Below are positions 6,345 to 9,332 of a stretch of 9,332 bases of DNA, one piece after another. The stretch is from Candidatus Bipolaricaulota bacterium (GTDB taxonomy: Bacteria > Bipolaricaulota > Bipolaricaulia > M55B111). Position numbers and translations under genes: made by a program. The stretch spans positions 1 through 9,332 of the forward strand of contig JAGXLQ010000042.1 of NCBI GenBank assembly GCA_018334595.1, written 5' to 3'. The notes beneath the pieces are model-generated. The model had not been told where the DNA came from, did not search any database, and saw only the letters and a list, made by a program, of their open reading frames with translations. Position 1 is the first letter of the stretch; each line of letters begins with the position of its first letter.

Positions 6345-8210
6345 ATGAGCGAACAGAAGTCCAGCGTGTTGAGCTCGTTGGAGGCGGTGAAGTACCTGTT
6401 TAGAAAGCCGAAGACGATTAAGTACCCGTTTGAATTAAAGGAGCCCGCGCTCCGTTACCGGGGCTTCCACCTCAACGACTGGGACGCCTGTACGGGATGC
6501 GGAAACTGTGAAGACATCTGCCCCAACGATGCAATCGAGATGGTGGAGGTTCCGGACCTGGAGGACAGGCCCGCGGAGGGAATGACGAATAGGAGACCGC
6601 AGATAAACTACGGCCGTTGTTGCTTCTGCGGCCTCTGCGTTGATATCTGTCCTGCCGGTTCCTTGAGTCTCTCCAGGGATTACCTGCACATTCACTTTAA
6701 CACCGACACGTTTACGTTCGTTCCAAAGGACGAGAAAAGTGCCGAGAACAAGTTCCTGCCCGAGGAAGAATACTCCGTACTGAAGGCGAACCTAAATCAC
6801 AGAAGGCAGGATTACGAGGGGTTCAGTCAGGACCTGGACTTCTCTCTCTTTGAGCCCGAAAGGGTCCGGATGCCGCAGGTTCCTCCGGAGGAGAGGAAGC
6901 TCTCCTTCATAGAACAGGTTGTCGGTTATACCAAGGAGGAGGCGTCACGAGAGGCGGCAAGGTGTATGGAGTGTGGCCTATGTGAGGACGCGTGTCCGGC
7001 GGGGTTAAACATAGTCGACTATGTGGGGGCAATATATGAGGACGACCCCGATGAGTCGCTCAGAGAGATCTTTGAGGACAACCCCCTGCCGGCCATATGT
7101 GGCAGGATATGCATGAAGCACTGTGAGGAGGCCTGCTCTCTCGGGAAGCAGGGAGAGCCGGTAGCTATCCGGTGGTTAAAGAGGTGGACCGCAGATGTGA
7201 TTGAGGACTACAAGAGTTCTCTGGAGCTTTCTCCCGCGGAGGATAAGGAGAAACGGGTAGGGATAATCGGAGCCGGACCTTCCGGTCTGTCCCTCGCTTA
7301 CTTTCTCAGGCTAAAGGGCTACGGGGTAACCGTGTTTGACTCTCTCCCCGGCCCTGGAGGCGCAGTTAGAATTGGGCCTCCAAAGTATCGTTTGCCCCTG
7401 GAAGCGGTAGAGAAGGATGCGGGGTATATCGCTTCCCTTGGGGTCAAGTTCAGATACCTTACGAGGGTTGGCAAAGACGTGAGTTTTACAGAACTCAGGG
7501 ACAATTACGATGCTGTTTACATGGCTGTCGGTAACTTTGACCCTCTTTCTACCGGCATTGAGAACGCGGATCGTGCTCACCTCGCCCTTGACTTTCTCAA
7601 GAGAAATAAGATCGGGGAGGGGATCGACGTCGGGCGGGAGATAATTGTAATCGGCGGGGGGAACGTGGCAATGGATGCAGCCCGTGAAGCTTTAAGGTTA
7701 CAGCATATACAGTATTCGGATAAGGACGTCATGACGAAGACCGTCTCCCTGGAGGATTGGGATGAGATGCCGGCGACGGACGAGGAGGTGGAGGAGGCGA
7801 AGGAGGAGGGTATTCAATTTAACCCCGCTTGGGGTCCGAAGAAGATCGAGCTCGACGAAGAGGGCAACGTAAGGGGGCTGCTCTGTACGAAGGTGAAATC
7901 TGTCTTCGATGAAGATGGGCGGTTTAATCCCTCCTTCCACGAGGACCGCGAGAAGCTCCTAGAGGGTGATATGGTCATCGAGGCAATCGGTCAAAAGCCG
8001 GACTTCTCGTTTATTCCAGAAGAGACGTTCCAAAAGCTGTCATTTACGGAGAGGAGGAAGGTTAAAGTCGATGAAGACGGAATGACGACACTTCCGGGGG
8101 TCTTTGCCGGCGGGGATATCGTGAATTCTAATCTGGATGCGGTAACGGCCATCGCCGATGCCAAGGTCGCCAGCGAGGGCATCGACCGCTATCTATTTCC
8201 AAGCAGCTGA
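6345..8210 (+). CDS. Fusion of MbxN/NuoI-like ferredoxin with NfnB/GltD-like FAD oxidoreductase
   Basis: This 621-residue soluble protein replaces the separate ferredoxin-like MbxN subunit. Residues 1-110 are the NuoI-like part, with two CxxCxxCxxxCP motifs (Cys49-59 and Cys92-102). After an acidic linker (about 115-185) comes a GltD/NfnB-type half. It has an N-terminal Fe-S domain with Cys207, 210, 213, 217 and Cys252, 256, 260, 264 (CGRICMKHCEEAC), an FAD-binding GAGPSG at 309-314, a nucleotide-binding GGGNVAMD at 437-444, EMPA at 474-477 and the FAD motif GVFAGGD at 585-591. Four Fe-S clusters and one FAD are predicted. The usual YRR before EMPA, which holds the NADPH phosphate, reads SLE (468-470), favouring NAD(H). 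Its likely role is electron exchange between NAD(P)H and the MbxJ cluster. GGGGGGATGA overlaps the mbxL stop, giving the start. A neighbouring NfnA partner is absent. Database annotation as glutamate synthase small subunit would be misleading. Confidence 0.93.
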   Translation: MSEQKSSVLSSLEAVKYLFRKPKTIKYPFELKEPALRYRGFHLNDWDACTGCGNCEDICPNDAIEMVEVPDLEDRPAEGMTNRRPQINYGRCCFCGLCVDICPAGSLSLSRDYLHIHFNTDTFTFVPKDEKSAENKFLPEEEYSVLKANLNHRRQDYEGFSQDLDFSLFEPERVRMPQVPPEERKLSFIEQVVGYTKEEASREAARCMECGLCEDACPAGLNIVDYVGAIYEDDPDESLREIFEDNPLPAICGRICMKHCEEACSLGKQGEPVAIRWLKRWTADVIEDYKSSLELSPAEDKEKRVGIIGAGPSGLSLAYFLRLKGYGVTVFDSLPGPGGAVRIGPPKYRLPLEAVEKDAGYIASLGVKFRYLTRVGKDVSFTELRDNYDAVYMAVGNFDPLSTGIENADRAHLALDFLKRNKIGEGIDVGREIIVIGGGNVAMDAAREALRLQHIQYSDKDVMTKTVSLEDWDEMPATDEEVEEAKEEGIQFNPAWGPKKIELDEEGNVRGLLCTKVKSVFDEDGRFNPSFHEDREKLLEGDMVIEAIGQKPDFSFIPEETFQKLSFTERRKVKVDEDGMTTLPGVFAGGDIVNSNLDAVTAIADAKVASEGIDRYLFPSS

Positions 8211-8395
8211 GCGCCGGTTGCTAGTCTCCTTCCTTCGCTTCGCTGTCCGAGTTGCCTTGACCATACTTACGTAGCTTCCTTAACGGGTCATTCGGCCTGG
8301 GTTGGTTCCAATTGGTTGTTGGAGAAAAGTGTGCCTCGACCTTAATATTATAAGGTCGTCTATCTTGCAAATGCGAAATACTCTGGAGGTAAAAC
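8211..8395 (+). other. Spacer between the mbx-like operon and the ferredoxin operon
   Basis: This is the longest non-coding stretch in the window. I see no good intrinsic terminator after the fusion gene: no GC-rich hairpin followed by a T run. The last 60 bases are AT-rich, with TATTAT (8346-8351) and TATAAG (8349-8354) as possible -10 or TATA-like elements, but no convincing -35 hexamer at the right distance. GGAGGT (8385-8390) is the ribosome binding site of the ferredoxin gene. The spacer probably starts a second transcription unit. Confidence 0.5.
8337..8358. promoter_or_regulatory. Perfect 8-bp inverted repeat upstream of the ferredoxin gene, candidate operator
   Basis: The arms CGACCTTA (8337-8344) and TAAGGTCG (8351-8358) are exact reverse complements, separated by the 6 bases ATATTA. 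The element overlaps the AT-rich promoter-like stretch and ends 37 bases before the ferredoxin start. That position suits a binding site for a dimeric repressor. The alternative is an RNA hairpin, but no T run follows it, so a terminator is less likely. Confidence 0.55.
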
Positions 8396-8686
8396 ATGCC
8401 CTGGGTGAACGAAGAATGTGAAGGATGTGGGGTCTGTCTTGAATCCTGTCCTGTGGATGCTATAGAGGTAAATAATGGAAAGGCGATAATTGATAACGCG
8501 ACGTGTACGAGATGTGGGGACTGTTTTGAGACCTGTCCTCTCGATGCAATCCGCCCCAACTCCGAGAATCCCAATCTAAGAGGGAGGAATAACAGAACCG
8601 GCAGGGATGGTGGAGGAGGCGGCGGCGGAGGTAGAAGAGACGGTCGGGGTAGAGGAGGTCGTCGAGGGAGCAGGAGGAACTTATAA
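8396..8686 (+). CDS. Small 2[4Fe-4S] ferredoxin with Gly/Arg-rich tail
   Basis: This 96-residue protein has two domains. Residues 1-54 form a compact bacterial-type ferredoxin with two motifs, Cys8-11-14-18-Pro and Cys37-40-43-47-Pro, each followed by the usual DAI. They should bind two low-potential [4Fe-4S] clusters. Residues 62-96 are an unusual low-complexity tail with a run of eight glycines (72-79) followed by RRDGRGRGGRRG-type repeats, strongly basic and presumably disordered. The tail has no cysteines. The start is supported by GGAGGT 5 bases upstream. It is likely co-transcribed with the NifX-like gene 15 bases downstream. The ferredoxin could carry electrons for the upstream complex or serve Fe-S cluster handling with its neighbour; the sequence does not decide. 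Confidence 0.92.
   Translation: MPWVNEECEGCGVCLESCPVDAIEVNNGKAIIDNATCTRCGDCFETCPLDAIRPNSENPNLRGRNNRTGRDGGGGGGGGRRDGRGRGGRRGSRRNL
8579..8683 (+). repeat. Low-complexity Gly/Arg-rich coding tract
   Basis: The 3' third of the ferredoxin gene is a purine-rich tract built of GGN and AGR/CGN codons, encoding 35 residues dominated by Gly and Arg. The glycine run uses mixed codons (GGT, GGA, GGC), so it is not a simple mononucleotide or trinucleotide slippage product. This suggests selection on the protein sequence. Confidence 0.7.
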
Positions 8687-8701
8687 TCAGGAGGATTTTC
8701 G

Positions 8702-9106
8702 ATGAAGTTTATTGTCGCCTGTGGAACGTCAGATGGCGAGAAATTGACGGACGATCATTTTGGTGAGTCAAATTATTTTTACATTTACGATCTGAGTGGA
8801 CACGATTCTAAGTTCGTTAAGAAATTAGAAAACGACACGCGGGAAGAGGACGTAGACCTTGGACATGGTGACCCTGGAAAGGCTAAAGAGGTTTCCCAGA
8901 TATTGAAGAAGGAGTCGGTAACCGTGGTTCTGGCCCATCAGATGGGTCCGAATATCATAAAAATCAGTAAGAGGTTCGTTCCGGTCATTTACCGCGGCAG
9001 GGAGGTAGACCGAGCGATCGACCTCTTGCTGGATAATATCCATCTCGTAGAGAGGGAGTGGAGAAAGGGAGAAAAGAGGGATTACGTAGTCCTGGACGAA
9101 GAGTAA
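8702..9106 (+). CDS. NifX/NifB-type (dinitrogenase iron-molybdenum cofactor) domain protein
   Basis: This 134-residue soluble protein resembles the dinitrogenase iron-molybdenum cofactor-binding family (NifX, NafY, NifB C-terminal domain). The N-terminal strand and loop are typical: MKFIVACGTSDGEKLTDDHFGESNYFYIYDL, shown here in part as DDHFGESNYFYIYDL. They are followed by an alternating fold with LAHQMGPNIIKISKRF near residue 80. The C-terminus is charged (REWRKGEKRDYVVLDEE) and longer than the minimal domain. AGGAGG 7 bases upstream supports the start. Stand-alone members occur in many anaerobes without nitrogenase, often beside small ferredoxins and Mrp/NBP35-type ATPases, and may carry or sense Fe-S or Mo clusters. 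No nitrogenase genes are visible here. Base composition is more AT-rich than in the mbx-like genes. The family call is good; the function is unknown. Confidence 0.82.
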   Translation: MKFIVACGTSDGEKLTDDHFGESNYFYIYDLSGHDSKFVKKLENDTREEDVDLGHGDPGKAKEVSQILKKESVTVVLAHQMGPNIIKISKRFVPVIYRGREVDRAIDLLLDNIHLVEREWRKGEKRDYVVLDEE

Positions 9107-9131
9107 GTTCAATAGTCGAGGGGGCGGTTCG

Positions 9132-9332
9132 ATGGTTTCAACTAGAGCGTCACAATTTCCGGAGTCACCGATAAGGAAATTAAACTCGCTGGGCGATAAG
9201 GCCGAGTCAGAAGGTGTCCATTTGTACCACTTGAATATTGGTCAGCCGGATATCTCGACCCCGGAGGAATTCTTGAACGGGATAAAAAATAGCGACGTCG
9301 AGGTCTTAAGCTATAGTCCCTCGGGCGGTTTG
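9132..9332 (+). CDS. Class I PLP-dependent aminotransferase (3' partial, N-terminus only)
   Basis: The first 67 codons are visible and the frame is open to the window end. The translation contains FPESPIRKLNSLGDKA, then YHLNIGQPDISTPEEF and ending LSYSPSGGL. This is the typical N-terminus of fold-type I aminotransferases of the aspartate/aromatic family, with the NIGQPD and YSPSGG segments that shape the substrate side of the active site. The catalytic lysine lies beyond the window. GAGGGG at 9118-9123 serves as ribosome binding site. The gene begins 25 bases after the NifX-like stop, so it is probably in the same operon. Substrate cannot be told from this fragment. Confidence 0.88.
   Translation, partial: MVSTRASQFPESPIRKLNSLGDKAESEGVHLYHLNIGQPDISTPEEFLNGIKNSDVEVLSYSPSGGL

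Noticed and set aside
6345..8210. Annotation as glutamate synthase small subunit
   Set aside because: The GltD-like half is fused to a NuoI-like ferredoxin and sits in an ion-pumping operon with no GltB in view. The resemblance reflects the shared flavoprotein fold.
8337..8358. Inverted repeat read as an intrinsic terminator of the mbx-like operon
   Set aside because: The stem is short and not GC-rich, no T run follows, and it lies about 130 bases after the stop but only 37 before the next start.
8221..8574. Antisense open frame across the spacer and ferredoxin gene
   Set aside because: It covers the conserved cysteine motifs of the ferredoxin on the other strand and resembles no known protein.
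8702..9106. Evidence for nitrogen fixation
   Set aside because: Stand-alone NifX-type domains are widespread in anaerobes lacking nitrogenase, and no nif structural or assembly genes are seen.
1..9332. CRISPR arrays, tRNA/rRNA genes, insertion sequences or phage genes
   Set aside because: I found no spaced direct repeats, no cloverleaf-like sequence and no transposase or integrase motifs. The window is almost fully packed with metabolic genes on one strand.

Overview
This window looks like part of an anaerobic bacterial (less likely archaeal) energy-conservation locus. All genes lie on the + strand. The first seven reading frames follow the gene order of Mbx/Mbs-type membrane complexes (H, H', M, J, K, L, N). 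These complexes are relatives of group 4 [NiFe]-hydrogenases and of respiratory complex I. The codon habit (frequent AGG and ATA) and the strong purine-rich Shine-Dalgarno sites fit many thermophilic or deep-branching anaerobes. I cannot name the phylum from sequence alone. Thermotogota- or Bipolaricaulota-like bacteria are only guesses.

Region 1 (1-4108) encodes the membrane arm. It holds a 5'-truncated MrpD-like antiporter subunit (mbxH), a larger NuoL/HyfB-like antiporter subunit (mbxH') and a NuoH-like subunit (mbxM) that joins membrane arm to peripheral arm. The other Mrp-like small subunits expected upstream lie outside the window. Region 2 (4145-6331) encodes the peripheral arm: an iron-sulfur small subunit (mbxJ, NuoB-like), a NuoC-like subunit (mbxK) and a NuoD/hydrogenase-large-subunit homologue (mbxL). 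MbxL keeps only one of the four NiFe cysteines, so this should not be a hydrogenase.

Region 3 (6345-8210) is the most striking gene. Where a plain two-cluster MbxN/NuoI ferredoxin subunit is expected, a single 621-residue protein carries that ferredoxin domain fused to a complete NfnB/GltD-like FAD and pyridine-nucleotide oxidoreductase. The fusion offers a built-in electron path between NAD(P)H and the Fe-S chain of the ion-pumping complex. Its nucleotide site lacks the usual YRR motif, which hints at NAD(H) rather than NADP(H).

Region 4 (8211-9332) follows a 185-bp spacer that contains a perfect 8-bp inverted repeat and AT-rich promoter-like sequence. It encodes a small 2[4Fe-4S] ferredoxin with a glycine/arginine-rich tail, a NifX/NifB-type Fe-S or Mo-cofactor-binding domain protein, and the first 67 codons of a class I aminotransferase that runs off the window.

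Taken together (inference): the complex probably moves electrons between reduced ferredoxin or an unknown acceptor and NAD(H) while translocating Na+ or H+. The downstream genes may form a second transcription unit connected with Fe-S metabolism or amino-acid metabolism.
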